DNA of 64,000 bases from Ramlibacter montanisoli (GCF_013087525.1 NZ_JABFCS010000001.1:124001-188000); one strand, 5' to 3'; shown: positions 1 to 9,524, numbered from the stretch's first letter. A program made the numbers and translations. Notes: generated by a model from the letters alone, not told the origin.

Positions 1-137
1 AGCGCAACGAGCTGCGCAGCCGGCGCATGGAGACGCAGGTGCGGGCCGCGCAGTTCCAGACGACGGTTCGGCTCGTGCGCGCGCTCGGCGGCTCCTGGGA
101 CAACCCCGCGGCCCCCGCGGTCGCCACGCGCGAGTGA
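1..137 (+). CDS. C-terminal end of an efflux outer-membrane protein (partial)
   Basis: Only the last 44 codons are present, read in the frame starting at base 3 and ending with TGA at 135-137. The tail contains QTTVRLVRALGGSW, the hallmark C-terminus of NodT/OprM-type outer-membrane factors of RND pumps, where a TTV-LI-ALGGGW helix closes the domain. The gene starts before the window. Nothing downstream on this strand belongs to a pump, so it is probably the last gene of its operon. The family call rests on one short motif. Confidence 0.6.
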   Translation, partial: RNELRSRRMETQVRAAQFQTTVRLVRALGGSWDNPAAPAVATRE

Positions 138-207
138 CCGACACCATGGTCTGATATCCCAACCCGCGCTTTGGGCACAGACTGCGCTCCTTTCACAGGA
201 GCACACC

Positions 208-963
208 ATGGAGCCACTTCTCGGCGCGGTCCTCGAGGCCCACGGCGGTCTTTCGAACTGGAAGCACGTCACCAGGATCGTCGCGCGCATGAGCCTCGGC
301 GGGCCCTTCTGGGGCGCGCGCGGCTGGCCCGGCGTGCATGAGGACACGACCGTCGTGGTCGACCCGCATCGCCAGCACCTCACGTTGGCACCCTTCGGGA
401 CGCCGGAGGGGTTCGCGGAGTTCCGGGTGGGCCCGGAGCGCATCGCCATCCGCTCCGGTGACGGCAGGCTCGTCGAGGAGCGGCTGGCGCCGCGCGCTTC
501 CTTCCCGAAGGTGTTCGACCCTTTCCGCACCCCGTGGGATGCGGTGCAGGTCGCATACTTCACGAGCGCGGCCGTGTGGAACTACCTGGCGACGCCCTTC
601 GTCTTCACGCACCCCGGCGTCGAGACCGTCGAGATCGAGCCCTGGGTGGAAGGCGGCCAGACCTGGCGCCGGCTGGCGGTGACCTTCCCCGCATCGATCG
701 CCAACCACAACCCACGGCAGGTCTTCTACTACGACGAGGCGTTCATGCAAAGGCGCATGGACTATTCGCCGGAGGTGACGGGCAGCCCGCCGGTGGCCCA
801 CTACACGCACGATCCGAGGACCTTCGACGGCTTCGTGTTCCCGACGCGGCGGCGCGTGCACCTGCACGACGCCGCCGGCATCGCGGACCTGCAGTTCGCG
901 CCGATCACCCTCGACGTCGCCTCGGTGCGCGTCGAGCGGTCGAAGGAAGCCGTACCTGCCTAG
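208..963 (+). CDS. conserved hypothetical protein, about 251 aa
   Basis: I do not recognise a named family. The ATG is preceded by CAGGAGCACACC, a good Shine-Dalgarno sequence. The protein has no signal peptide or membrane segment and is rich in Trp, Tyr and beta-strand-like stretches. It opens with LLGAVLEAHGGLSNW and later has FYYDEAFMQRRMDYSPEV and RTFDGFVFPTRRRV. This pattern of alternating strands ending in FVFPTRR resembles outer-membrane lipoprotein carrier-like (LolA/LppX-fold) proteins, but that is only an impression. The stop TAG (961-963) interlocks with the aceE stop on the other strand in a CTAG tetranucleotide. Confidence 0.75.
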   Translation: MEPLLGAVLEAHGGLSNWKHVTRIVARMSLGGPFWGARGWPGVHEDTTVVVDPHRQHLTLAPFGTPEGFAEFRVGPERIAIRSGDGRLVEERLAPRASFPKVFDPFRTPWDAVQVAYFTSAAVWNYLATPFVFTHPGVETVEIEPWVEGGQTWRRLAVTFPASIANHNPRQVFYYDEAFMQRRMDYSPEVTGSPPVAHYTHDPRTFDGFVFPTRRRVHLHDAAGIADLQFAPITLDVASVRVERSKEAVPA

Positions 964-3636
964 GCGAGCACGGGATTCGGCTTGGCCGGGTCGATCCCGT
1001 ACTTGCGGATCGCCTCCGCCACCCGGCTGGCCGGAATGACTCCGTCGTCGGCCAGTGCCTTCAGCGCGGCGATCGCCACCCAGTGGCGGTCCACCTCGAA
1101 GAAGTGGCGCAGTGCGGCACGGGTGTCGGAGCGGCCGAAGCCGTCCGTGCCCAGCACGACGTACCGGCGGGGCACGAAGCCGCGGATCTGCTCGGCCAGC
1201 GCGCGCACGTGGTCCGTGGCCACGATCACCGGGCCCCTGGTCTGCTGGAGCAGGCGCGTGACGTGCGGCAGGCGGCGCGGCGCTTCCGGATTCAGCAGGT
1301 GCTCGCGCTCGGCGGCCTGGCCGTCACGCGCCAGCTGGGTGAGTCCGGGCACGCCCCACAGGTCGGCCGCCACGCCCCAGTCCCTGTGCAGCAGTTCCGC
1401 CGCGGCGATCACCTCGTTGAAGATGGTGCCCGCGCCCAGCAAGCTGCACCCGCGGGGCAGCGCCGCCATCGTCGGCCCCCTTGCGGAACGCGTACATGCC
1501 CCGGAGGATGTCCGCCGCCACCGTCGGGCCCTCGGGCATGGCCGGCTGCGGGTAGCTCTCGTTCATCAGCGTGAGGTAATAGAACACGTCCTCCTGCTCG
1601 GCGACCATGCGGCGCAGGCCGTCCTGCACGATCACCGCCAGCTCGTACGGGAAGGTCGCGTCGTAGCTGATGCAATTGGGCACCCACGAAGCCCACAGCA
1701 GCGACTGCCCGTCCTCGTGCTGCAGGCCCTCGCCGTTGATGGTGGTGCGGCCGGCCAGGGCACCGAGCAGGAAGCCGCGGGCCCGCATGTCGGCGGCGGC
1801 CCAGGCGAGGTCGCCCACCCGCTGGAAGCCGAACATGGAATAGAAGATGTAGAACGGGATCGTGATCTCGCCGTGCGTGGAGTACGAGGTGGCGGCCGCG
1901 ATCCAGTCCGCCATGGCGCCGGCCTCGCTGATGCCTTCCTGCAGCACCTGGCCGGTTTCGGACTCCTTGTAGAAGGAGAGGGTGCCGGCGTCCTGCGGCA
2001 CGTACCTCTGTCCTTCCTGGTTCCAGATGCCGACCTGCCGGAACAGCCCCTCCATGCCGAAGGTGCGCGCCTCGTCCGGGACGATGGGCACGACGCGCCG
2101 GCCCAGCGCCGGGTCCTTGAGCAGGGTGTTGAGGATGCGCACGAAGGCCATCGTGGTGGACATGCCGCGGCCCTCGGGCGTCGCCTGCAGCAGCGCCTCG
2201 AAGGCGGGGAGCGCCGGCACCGGCAGCGCTTGCGCCTTGCGGCGGCGCGCCGGCAGGTAGCCGCCCAGCGCCTCGCGGCGCGCGCGCATGTAGCCGAGCT
2301 CGCGGGATCCCTCCGCAAAGCGGATGAAGGGCACTTCCTCGATGCGCTCGTCGGGGATGGGAAGCGCGTACTTGTCCCGCAGTGCCCGCAGCGCGTCGAC
2401 GCTCACGGTCTTCTGCTGGTGGTTGGTGTTGGCGGCCTGGGACTGCGCACCCATGCCGTAGCCCTTGATCGTCTTGGCCAGGATCAGGGTGGGGCGGTCG
2501 CCGCCACGCGCGGCTTCGGCGAAGGCCGCGAACACCTTCAGGGGATCGTGGCCACCACGGTCCAGGTTCCACAGTTCGTCGTCGGTATGGTCCGCGACGA
2601 GCGCCTTCAGCTCCGGCGTGTTGAAGAAATGTTCGCGCAGGTAGGCGCCGGACTTCGAGCGGTAGGTCTGGTAGTCGCCGTCGACCACCTCCATCATCCG
2701 CTGCCGCAGCGCCCCCGTGGTGTCGCGCGCGAACAGCGCATCCCACCGGCTGCCCCACAGCAGCTTGATCACCCGCCAGCCCGCGCCCAGGAACAAGGAC
2801 TCGAGTTCCTGCACGATCTTGCCGTTGCCGCGCACCGGGCCGTCCAGGCGCTGCAGGTTCGCGTTGATGACGAAGACGAGGTTGCCCAGCCGCTCCCGCG
2901 CGGCCATGGCGAGCGCCCCGACCGACTCGGGTTCGTCCATCTCGCCGTCGCCCAGGAACACCCAGACCTTGCGGTCGTCGGTCGTCGCGATGCCGCGGGC
3001 CTGCAGGTATTTCATGAAGCGCGTCTGGTAGATCGACAGCAGCGCCGCCGAACCCATGGACACGGTCGCGAACTGCCAGAAGTCCGGCATCAGCCAGGGG
3101 TGGGGATAGGAGGACAGCCCTTCGCCGCCCACCTCGAGGCGGTAGTTGTCCAGGTGCTTTTCGCTCAGGCGACCCAGCAGGAATGCGCGGGCGTAGATGC
3201 CCGGCGAGGCGTGGCCCTGCGTGTACAGCAGGTCGCCGCCATGCTGCGCGGTGGGCGCGCGCCAGAAGTGGTTGTAGCCCACGTCATAGAGGGTCGCCGC
3301 GGAGGCGAAGGAGGCGATATGCCCGCCGACGTTGCTGGTCTTCGCGGCGCGCACCACCATCGCCAGCGCGTTCCAGCGCGTGTAGGCGCGGATGCGCCGC
3401 TCGAGCTCGGGGTCTCCCGGCATCCGGGCCTGGCGGTGGACGGGAATGGTGTTGACGTAGGGCGTGCCGGCCGCATGCGGCAGCGACTGCCCGCGCAGGC
3501 GCGCGTACGCGATCTGCCGCTCGATCAGGTAATGGGCGCGGTCGGGGCCGGCGGTCTCGATCACCGAGTGGATCGCGTCCAGCCACTCGGCCGTCTCCTG
3601 CGGATCCTCGTCGACGGCGTCACGGGCTGCATGCAT
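960..3636 (-). CDS. aceE: pyruvate dehydrogenase E1 component, homodimeric type (frame broken near 1441)
   Basis: Thiamine-diphosphate enzyme that decarboxylates pyruvate and acetylates the lipoyl groups of E2. The thiamine-binding motif GDGEMDEPE is followed by NLQRLDGPVRGNGK, typical of the gamma/betaproteobacterial homodimeric AceE. The C-terminus RYVVLGTDGFGRSDTR is also diagnostic. The start at 3636 is chosen because AAGGAG lies 7-8 nt upstream. The last 160 residues are in another frame from about 1441, where VQL-LGAGTI is split by one extra base (cagcttgctggg). The family is about 890 aa and the repaired gene matches that. No E2 or E3 partner is adjacent. The stop overlaps the convergent hypothetical gene by four bases. 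Confidence 0.93.
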
Positions 3637-3683
3637 GGATGGCTCCTTCATTCCCGCAGGATGCGTGCGGCACCGGCCCTTGT

Positions 3684-3698
3684 CCAAGCCACCTTGGT
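3684..3698 (+). promoter_or_regulatory. degenerate copy of the recurrent ATTGNACSWWGGT half-site
   Basis: CCAAGCCACCTTGGT lies in the divergent gap between aceE and the secreted cupin gene. It keeps CACCTTGGT but not ATTG. I list it because better copies recur in the same position in other divergent gaps of this window. Alone it would not be convincing. Confidence 0.35.
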
Positions 3699-3809
3699 CG
3701 CGTCACGCGGCACCGGCTTCGGCAGGAGCGGGGAGTGAACCTTCGGCGGATGCGCCGTGCGGCGCGTGCGCCGACGATGTGCCAGCCACCACTCACGCAA
3801 GGAGCCACC

Positions 3810-4238
3810 GTGAAACGCCTGAACCGTCTCGCACTGCTGCTCGTGCCCGTGCTCACCGCCGTCGTCGCGCCGCCGGCGAAGGCGGCGCCGGGCCCGGTCC
3901 TGAAGACCCTGCTGTCCCGGGAGCTTCCCGAGCATCCCGGCAAGGAACTGCTGTCGATCACGGTCGAATACCCGCCCGGCGGGTCCGATCCCGTCCATCG
4001 CCACGATGCGCACGCCTTCGTGTACGTGCTGGAGGGCTCCGTCGTCATGGGCCTGCGCGGCGGCCGGGAAGTGACCCTGGCCAAGGGCCAGACCTTCTAT
4101 GAAGCTCCCGGCGACGTGCACACCGTGTCGCGCAATGCGAGCAGCACGAAGCCGGCGAAGTTCCTCGTCGTCTTCCTCAAGGACAAGGGCACGGATTCCG
4201 TGCTCCCGGCGCGCGGAAAGCGGGAACCGGTGCAATGA
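3810..4238 (+). CDS. secreted single-domain cupin protein
   Basis: About 142 aa. I start at GTG 3810 because CAAGGAG sits 7 nt upstream and a clean Sec signal peptide follows (KRLNRLALLLVPVLTAVVAP, cleavage near AKA-APG). The mature part is one cupin barrel. PGGSDPVHRHDAHAFVYVLE carries the metal-binding His residues, and FYEAPGDVHTVSRNAS is the second cupin motif. Periplasmic cupins of this sort are usually metal-bound and of unknown substrate. The stop overlaps the next start as ATGA, so translation of the following gene is probably coupled. A related cupin lies at 51610-52011. Confidence 0.85.
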   Translation: MKRLNRLALLLVPVLTAVVAPPAKAAPGPVLKTLLSRELPEHPGKELLSITVEYPPGGSDPVHRHDAHAFVYVLEGSVVMGLRGGREVTLAKGQTFYEAPGDVHTVSRNASSTKPAKFLVVFLKDKGTDSVLPARGKREPVQ

Positions 4239-4507
4239 AGGCACTCGACCTGCACGGATCGCAAGTCACGGCGGACATCGTCGGCAAGGTGCAGTTCCGG
4301 CAGGGCGACGGCGTGCTGCTCACCGTCCGCCGCGGCCGCGTGGCCATCGAAGTCTGCACCTGCGATGCCGTCCTCAGCTGGACGGACGATCGCGGCCGCA
4401 GCAACGCGGCGATCCCGTGTTCCGAGTTCCACCGCTACGTCGAGGAAGGCGCGATCCGCCTGGCGGTCTCGCCGGTGGACGAATCAATTCATGACCAGGA
4501 GCGAACG
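4235..4507 (+). CDS. small protein of unknown function, open into the next gene
   Basis: Starts at an ATG overlapping the cupin stop (ATGA). The roughly 90-residue segment begins MKALDLHGSQVTADIVGKVQ and contains TCDAVLSWTDDRGRSNAA and FHRYVEEGAIR, which looks like a compact globular protein. It has no stop codon and runs in frame into the AhpD-like gene at 4508. Because that gene has its own Shine-Dalgarno sequence and ATG, I treat this as a separate gene whose stop may have been lost by a base error. A genuine fusion is the alternative. I know no function. Confidence 0.5.
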
Positions 4508-4948
4508 ATGAGCCAGCGGCTCGACTACTACAAGGCATCGCGCGATGCGACCCAGGCGATGCTCGCCCTCGAGAAGGCGGTGGCCCAGTTCGGGCTCGAG
4601 GCGAGCCTGCTGGAACTGGTGCGGCTGCGCGCCTCCCAGATCAACGGGTGCGCCTACTGCGTCGACCACCACATCGCCGAGGCGAAGAAGGCGGGCGAGT
4701 CGGACCGGCGGCTCCACGGGGTCGTGGTCTGGCGCGAGACGCCGTTCTTCACGCCCCGCGAGCGCGCGGCACTGGCCTGGACGGAATCGCTCACGTCGCT
4801 GCCCGACACGCATGCGGCCGACGAGGACTACGCGATGCTGCGCGAACAGTTCAGCGACAAGGAGATCGTGGACCTGACGGTCGCGATCATCGCGGTGAAC
4901 GGGTGGAACCGGCTGGGCGTCGGATTTCGGCGCAGTCCCGGGCTCTAG
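4508..4948 (+). CDS. carboxymuconolactone decarboxylase (AhpD-like) family protein
   Basis: About 146 aa. The motif NGCAYCVDHHIAEAKK is the CxxC-x3-H active site of AhpD-like alkylhydroperoxidases, which use the cysteine pair to reduce peroxides. ATG 4508 is preceded by AGGAG at 4497-4501. The C-terminal helix EIVDLTVAIIAVNGWNRLGV is typical of the family. It follows a secreted cupin and a small unknown protein, probably as one transcript. The TAG stop interlocks with that of the convergent kinase gene (CTAG at 4945-4948). Confidence 0.88.
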   Translation: MSQRLDYYKASRDATQAMLALEKAVAQFGLEASLLELVRLRASQINGCAYCVDHHIAEAKKAGESDRRLHGVVVWRETPFFTPRERAALAWTESLTSLPDTHAADEDYAMLREQFSDKEIVDLTVAIIAVNGWNRLGVGFRRSPGL

Positions 4949-6897
4949 GCGAGTTCGCCCGCCGCGCTCTCGACCTGGACGCCTTGCGCCGCACAAGGCG
5001 CGAGCAGCGGGATGGCAAAGGTGAACGTGGCGCCCGGGCCTGCGTTCGCCGCGGCCCAGAGCCGGCCGTGGTGGCGCTCGACGATGGAGCGGCTGACCGA
5101 GAGGCCGATGCCCATGCCCTCGGGCTTGGTCGTGTAGAAGGCGTCGAACAGCGATTCCGCGTCGGCGACGGCGAAGCCGGTGCCCGTGTCCTGCACGCTC
5201 ACGCGCGCCAGGCCGTCTTCGCGCCCGCTCTTCACCACCAGCAGCCGGGGCCGGCCTTCCACGGTGCCCATGGCCTCGACCGCGTTCAGCACCAGGTTGA
5301 GGATGACCTGCTGCAGCTGGACCCGGTCACCCGCCACGGTCAGCGCCTCGCCGGCGAGGTCGGCCTGCCACTGCACGCGGCTCCTCTGCAGCTCGTTCGC
5401 GCACAGGGCCAGCACCTCGCGCGTGGCCGCGTTGAGGTCCAGCGCTTCCGTCGTGAAGGGCTTCTTCGCGAACAGGGACCGCAGGCGTGACACCACCTCC
5501 GCCGCGCGGTTGCCGTCGCGGATGTTGCGCCGCGCCGTCTCGCGGGCCCCGCCGACGTTGGGCGGATCGGCTTCCAGCATGCGCAGGCAGGTGCTGGAAT
5601 TCATGATGATCGCGGCCAGCGGCTGCTGGACCTCGTGCGCGATGGAGGCGGTCAGGGCCCCCAGGCTCGAGATCCTGGCCACGCGCGCGAACTCGGAGCG
5701 GACCTCCGCCAGCGCCTGTTCCGACGCGCGCTGCGCCGTCACGTCCTGGACGGCGCCGATGTACTCCAGCACGCCGTCCTTGGTGCGGATCCCGTGCGCC
5801 ACGACGTGGAGGTGCTTCTCCGCCCCGCCCGGCAGCTGCAGGCGATGCTCGCCATCGACCTGCAGGCCCCTGCCCTCCGGCTGCGCGGCCGGGTCGCCGA
5901 GTGCGCGAAAGGTCTCGCTGTCGAAGCACTGCGACAGCAGCTCGACGCCCACCGGCTGCGCCTCGCCGACCTCGAGGATGCGATGGAGTTGCCGCGAGCA
6001 GGTGATCTCACCGGTCGGCACCCGCCACCAGAAACTTCCGGTGCGGCTCAGCGCTTGCGCCTCCTCCAGGAAGGCCTGGCTTCTCTCCAGCGCGGCGGCC
6101 TGGGCGTGGGCGCGCTGGGCCAGGTGGACGGTGAAGGCCAGCACGGGCCCGAGCAGGGTCCCGATGCCGAGCACCAGCAGGGGCAGCGGCGCGGACGGTG
6201 CATAACCGCCGACCAGCAGCGCCCGCAGCAGGGCCGCGGTCAGGCCCGCCATGCCGGCGGCGATGCCGAGCGGCAGCCAGGCAGGCGTCGGCTGTCCGGG
6301 CGGGGCGGAGCGCCAGGCCAGTGCCACCAGGCCGGCGCCCGCGATGGCGATGCCCACGCCGGTGTGGAGTGCGGCGAGCGAGGGCTTCACGTGCAGGGCG
6401 GCCACCAGTCCGAAGGCCGTGACCACCGCGCCGGCCAGGCTGAGGGCCAGGCCCGTGCGCAGCGGCAGGACGGTGGCGATGGCCAGCAGGGACGCCGAGG
6501 TCACGGCCAGCGACACCGCCGTGATGGGCGCCATGCGGCCGGGACTGCGCAGCTGCACGTTGATGTACGAGGGGCCCAGGATCTCGTGGATGCCGGAATC
6601 CAGCCGGAACGCGAAGTCGGCGTAGGAGACGCAGCTGACCGCCAGCACGGGCACGGCGCACAGCGCCGCGATCCAGCGCGGCCCCCGCAGCGAAAGCACC
6701 AGCAAGGCCACCCCGACCAGGAGGAAGGACGCGGCGACGTTGCGCGTCATCGGCGGCAGTTCGGGCCGGAGCTGGATCAAGGTGGGCAGGTTCGCGATCC
6801 AGCCGGCCAGCACGATCGCGCCCAGCAGGATCAGCAGGACCGCGCATCCCGCGGCCAGGCTGGTCGGCCAGGACCTGCCATGCGCGATGCGAGTCAT
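4945..6897 (-). CDS. membrane-bound PAS sensor histidine kinase
   Basis: About 650 aa. The first 220 residues hold several hydrophobic helices (for example CAVLLILLGAIVLAGWIANL) and form an integral membrane sensory region of MASE type. A PAS domain follows (near residues 250-380), then HisKA with IAHEVQQPLAAI carrying the phospho-accepting His. HATPase_c follows with QVILNLVLNAVEAM (N box) and [12 protein letters not shown] (G2 box). The core closely resembles four other kinases in this window. No response regulator is adjacent; the nearest FixJ-type regulator is at 11844. The start at 6897 has a modest GGAG about 10 nt upstream. A strong copy of the recurrent motif lies 57 nt before the start codon. 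Confidence 0.9.
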   Translation of the reverse strand: MTRIAHGRSWPTSLAAGCAVLLILLGAIVLAGWIANLPTLIQLRPELPPMTRNVAASFLLVGVALLVLSLRGPRWIAALCAVPVLAVSCVSYADFAFRLDSGIHEILGPSYINVQLRSPGRMAPITAVSLAVTSASLLAIATVLPLRTGLALSLAGAVVTAFGLVAALHVKPSLAALHTGVGIAIAGAGLVALAWRSAPPGQPTPAWLPLGIAAGMAGLTAALLRALLVGGYAPSAPLPLLVLGIGTLLGPVLAFTVHLAQRAHAQAAALERSQAFLEEAQALSRTGSFWWRVPTGEITCSRQLHRILEVGEAQPVGVELLSQCFDSETFRALGDPAAQPEGRGLQVDGEHRLQLPGGAEKHLHVVAHGIRTKDGVLEYIGAVQDVTAQRASEQALAEVRSEFARVARISSLGALTASIAHEVQQPLAAIIMNSSTCLRMLEADPPNVGGARETARRNIRDGNRAAEVVSRLRSLFAKKPFTTEALDLNAATREVLALCANELQRSRVQWQADLAGEALTVAGDRVQLQQVILNLVLNAVEAMGTVEGRPRLLVVKSGREDGLARVSVQDTGTGFAVADAESLFDAFYTTKPEGMGIGLSVSRSIVERHHGRLWAAANAGPGATFTFAIPLLAPCAAQGVQVESAAGELA

Positions 6898-6953
6898 GCC
6901 GGACGCTCCACGGGCGCAAGCATGCGCCTGCCGGCGGCAAACGTCCACTTCGC

Positions 6954-6988
6954 CGATACGAAGGTATCGCTCGACACCATCGTCCAAT
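6954..6988. promoter_or_regulatory. recurrent regulatory motif, strong copy
   Basis: Lies between the divergent kinase (4945-6897) and secreted-protein (7081) genes. It contains CGATACGAAGGTATCG, a near-perfect palindrome, followed by ACACCATCGTCCAAT, a perfect half-site on the other strand (ATTGGACGATGGT). It therefore has the two-armed layout seen best at 9835-9873. Confidence 0.65.
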
Positions 6989-7080
6989 GTCGGGCAGGAA
7001 AAGCTCCTGACAGATTCGGCGGTGCGCTCCGGCGACATCGGCCGGGCGCCCCAGACCCCTTCCTCACCAGGAGCTACCGC

Positions 7081-7578
7081 ATGACCAGACTGCCATCGAT
7101 CCGCAGGCTCGCGGCCGCCGCCGCCGGCGCCTTGCTTGCCACGAGCCTCTCTGCCCAGAGCGCCAGGGACGTCACCGGACCTTCCGTGTACGTGCCCATC
7201 GCGAACGAACCCGCCCCGCGCCTGATCGTGGATCCGCCGCTGGCCGAGGGGCTGCCGCTGGGGGTGTTCTGGGCGCAGTACCGGGTGGAAAACCTGCGCA
7301 TCGTCCCGGTGTTCGGACCCGGCGCCGCGCAGACCTCGCCCCGCGTGGGCCATCTGCACATCACGGTCGACGACCTGCCGTGGTGGTGGGCGGATCCGAG
7401 CGGGACCAACACGATCGACATCGCCGGCTTCACGCCGGGCGAGCACAAGGTGAAGATCGAGCTGGTGGATCCCAACCACAACGTCTACCCCGGGCAGGTG
7501 GTGACGCTGACGTTCACCATCCCCGAGTACGACCGGGCCAAGGTGCATCCTCACGCGCCGCCGCTGCCGCGCAAGTGA
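7081..7578 (+). CDS. secreted protein resembling DUF6130
   Basis: About 165 aa with an N-terminal Sec signal peptide (RRLAAAAAGALLATSLSAQS). The mature part is a small beta-sandwich. RVGHLHITVDDLPWWWADPS and FTPGEHKVKIELVDPNHNVY are the recognisable segments, typical of periplasmic DUF6130/DUF4399-like proteins of unknown function. The C-terminal HPHAPPLPRK tail is His/Pro-rich. It is transcribed away from a sensor kinase and shares its intergenic regulatory motif, so it may be a target of that circuit. The DUF assignment is from memory of the pattern. Confidence 0.72.
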   Translation: MTRLPSIRRLAAAAAGALLATSLSAQSARDVTGPSVYVPIANEPAPRLIVDPPLAEGLPLGVFWAQYRVENLRIVPVFGPGAAQTSPRVGHLHITVDDLPWWWADPSGTNTIDIAGFTPGEHKVKIELVDPNHNVYPGQVVTLTFTIPEYDRAKVHPHAPPLPRK

Positions 7579-7586
7579 GGGAAGCC

Positions 7587-7603
7587 CGGGCCCGCGGGGC
7601 CCG
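7587..7603. terminator. short G+C hairpin between convergent genes
   Basis: CGGGCCC-GCG-GGGCCCG forms a perfect 7-bp stem with a 3-nt loop in the 29-nt space between two convergent genes (stops at 7578 and 7608). It lacks a T-run, so terminator function is inferred from position. Confidence 0.45.
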
Positions 7604-7607
7604 CCCC

Positions 7608-8988
7608 TCAAAGAGGCTTCAGGCGCTGCAGCAGCGTGGGGATCAGCTCGCTGATGGTCGGATGGATGGGGACGGTGGCGGCGATCGTGCGCACGTCCAC
7701 GCCGGCGGCCTGCACGTTCAGCAGGGAGTGGATCACCTCGTCGGCATCGATGCCGACCAGCGTGGCGCCCAGCAGCCGCATCGACCGGGCGTCGACCAGC
7801 ACCTTCATGAAGCCGCGGGTCTCCGAGCGCTCCCTGGCCCGGCCGACGTTCTTCATCGGCAGGAAGCCCACGAGCAGCTCGACGACGCGCGCGCGCCTGC
7901 TTCTCGGAGTCGCCGATGCGCGCCAGCGGCGGATCGACGTACAGGGCGTAGGGCGCGACCCGCCCGTCCACGCTGCGCTCCTGGCCGTCGAGGATGTTGG
8001 CGGCGACCACCTCGTAGTCGTTCCAGGCCGTGTGCGTGAAGGCCCCGCGCCCGTTCACGTCACCCAGCGCCCAGATGCCGGGGACGCCGGTGCGCAGCTG
8101 CCCGTCCACCCGGATGTAGCCTCGTTCGTCCAGGTCCACGCCGGCCTGGTCCAGCCCCAGGTCCCCGGTATTCGGCCGGCGCCCGGTGCCGAGCAGCACG
8201 TGCGTGGCTTCCACACGCCGGCGCGTGCCGCCCTGTTCGAAGGTAAGGGCAGCGCCGCCACCGGGCCCGTGTTCCACGCCCAGGCAGCAGGCTCCCAGCT
8301 CGAAGCGGATGCCTTCGTCGGCCAGCGCCGACTGCACCTCGGCCGCGGCCTCCGCGTCTTCCCGGGCCAGCAGCGCGTCGGCCTGCTCGATCACGGTGAC
8401 CTCGCTGCCGAAGCGCCGGAACACCTGCGCGAACTCCAGGCCGATGTAGCTGCCGCCGACGATCGCCAGGTGCGCGGGCCGCTCCTCCAGCGCGAGCAGG
8501 GTGTCGCTCGTGAGGTAGGGCACGCCCGAGTCCCGGGCCCAGTCGGGCACGACAGGGCGGCAGCCGACGTTGAGGAAGATCCTGGGCGCCTGCAGCAGCC
8601 GGCCACCGGCCTCCAGCGTGTCCGGCGCGGTGAAGCGCGCGTGCGCGCGCACCAGCGTGAGCCCCGCGGTTCCTTCCAGCCAGGCCGCGAGGCCGCGGCG
8701 GGACTGCGCGACGACCGCCTCCATGCGCGCGCGCACTTTCGCGAAATCGGTCGCCACGGTGCCGCTGATGCCGACGCCGAAGTCCGCCGCGCGGTGCACC
8801 AGGTGCGCGACGCGCGCGCTGGCGACCAGCGTCTTGGTCGGCGTGCAACCGGTGTTCACGCAGGTGCCGCCGAGCTCCGCGCGCTCGACGAGTGCCGTCC
8901 TGTGGCCCGCCTCGGCCAGCCTCGCGGCCAGCGCCGGTCCGGCCTGGCCTGCTCCGACGACGATGGCGTCCCAATGTTCGACGTTCAT
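7608..8988 (-). CDS. FAD/NAD(P) disulfide oxidoreductase, mercuric reductase-like (frame broken near 7900)
   Basis: About 460 aa when repaired. The N-terminal FAD fingerprint is AIVVGAGQAGPALAARL, followed by the redox-active pair GGTCVNTGCTPTK. The NAD(P)-binding motif is AIVGGSYIGLEFAQVF, and VPGIWALGDVNGRGAF is the second FAD motif. The C-terminal dimerisation domain (HPTISELIPTLLQ) lies in another frame from about 7900, where a GCGCGCGC run appears to have lost or gained a base. MerA-specific vicinal C-terminal cysteines and an N-terminal HMA domain are absent. It therefore fits the MerA-like/Lpd-like oxidoreductases whose substrate is unknown rather than a true mercuric reductase. Confidence 0.85.
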
Positions 8989-9026
8989 GGTGATTCTCCG
9001 GGTTGGGTTCGACTGTAGTTGCGCGC

Positions 9027-9524
9027 TCAGCTGCGCGCCAGGTAGCGGTCGGCGCGCGCCGCGTCGTGCAGGGCTCGCGCGTCGACCCCGATGCAGTCAA
9101 CGGGCGCCGCGTCGCCCAGCCATGCGTTCGGGCGTGCGAACCACAGGCAGATCTCCCAGTCGTTCAGCACGGCCTCCAGTTCGCGGATCGCCGCCGTGAC
9201 CTCCGGCCGCAGCGTCATGCCCGCCAGGTCGAACTGGAACAGCGGCAGCATCGTGCCCGCCTTCCATTCGAAGCTCACGACCTCGTGCGCGACGATCCAG
9301 CGCGCCAGCCGCGAGATCGGCTGGTCCGTGCGAGCCGCGAGCAGGCCGGTGACGTGGTCCGTGCCCGCGAGCCCGCCACTGGCGCGCAAGGCCTGTTCCA
9401 TCTCGCGGTACTCGCGCTCCCTCGCCGTCTGCAGCAGCACCGGCACGCCGTGGCGCGCCGGCTTCGGCCGCAGGAAGGATGGGACGGACCGGTGGCCGGC
9501 GGAACGGACGGGAAGGTCGCTCAT
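9027..9524 (-). CDS. conserved hypothetical protein, possible helical toxin-binding-like fold
   Basis: About 165 aa, soluble, no signal peptide. Visible segments are GLLAARTDQPISRLARWIVA, FEWKAGTMLPLFQFD and EICLWFARPNAWLGDAAPVD. The last resembles the C-terminal domain of Xre/MbcA/ParS antitoxins (Trp, then a Pro/Asn turn, then W-L-G). No RES-domain toxin or other partner gene is next to it, so a toxin-antitoxin role is not supported. It runs in the same direction as the oxidoreductase downstream and the small protein upstream and may share their transcript. Confidence 0.65.
   Translation of the reverse strand: MSDLPVRSAGHRSVPSFLRPKPARHGVPVLLQTAREREYREMEQALRASGGLAGTDHVTGLLAARTDQPISRLARWIVAHEVVSFEWKAGTMLPLFQFDLAGMTLRPEVTAAIRELEAVLNDWEICLWFARPNAWLGDAAPVDCIGVDARALHDAARADRYLARS

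Noticed and set aside
982-3738. A 918-codon plus-strand frame opposite aceE
   Set aside because: Antisense shadow with biased composition and no domain. The minus strand encodes a clear AceE.
4945-8988. A single 1,347-codon minus-strand frame joining the FAD oxidoreductase and the sensor kinase
   Set aside because: It arises because a frame break near 7900 lets the oxidoreductase run on antisense through the 7081-7578 gene into the kinase. The true oxidoreductase C-terminus is in another frame ending at 7608, and the kinase has its own start at 6897.
7608-8988. Annotation as true mercuric reductase
   Set aside because: No N-terminal HMA domain, no C-terminal vicinal cysteines, and no mer genes nearby.
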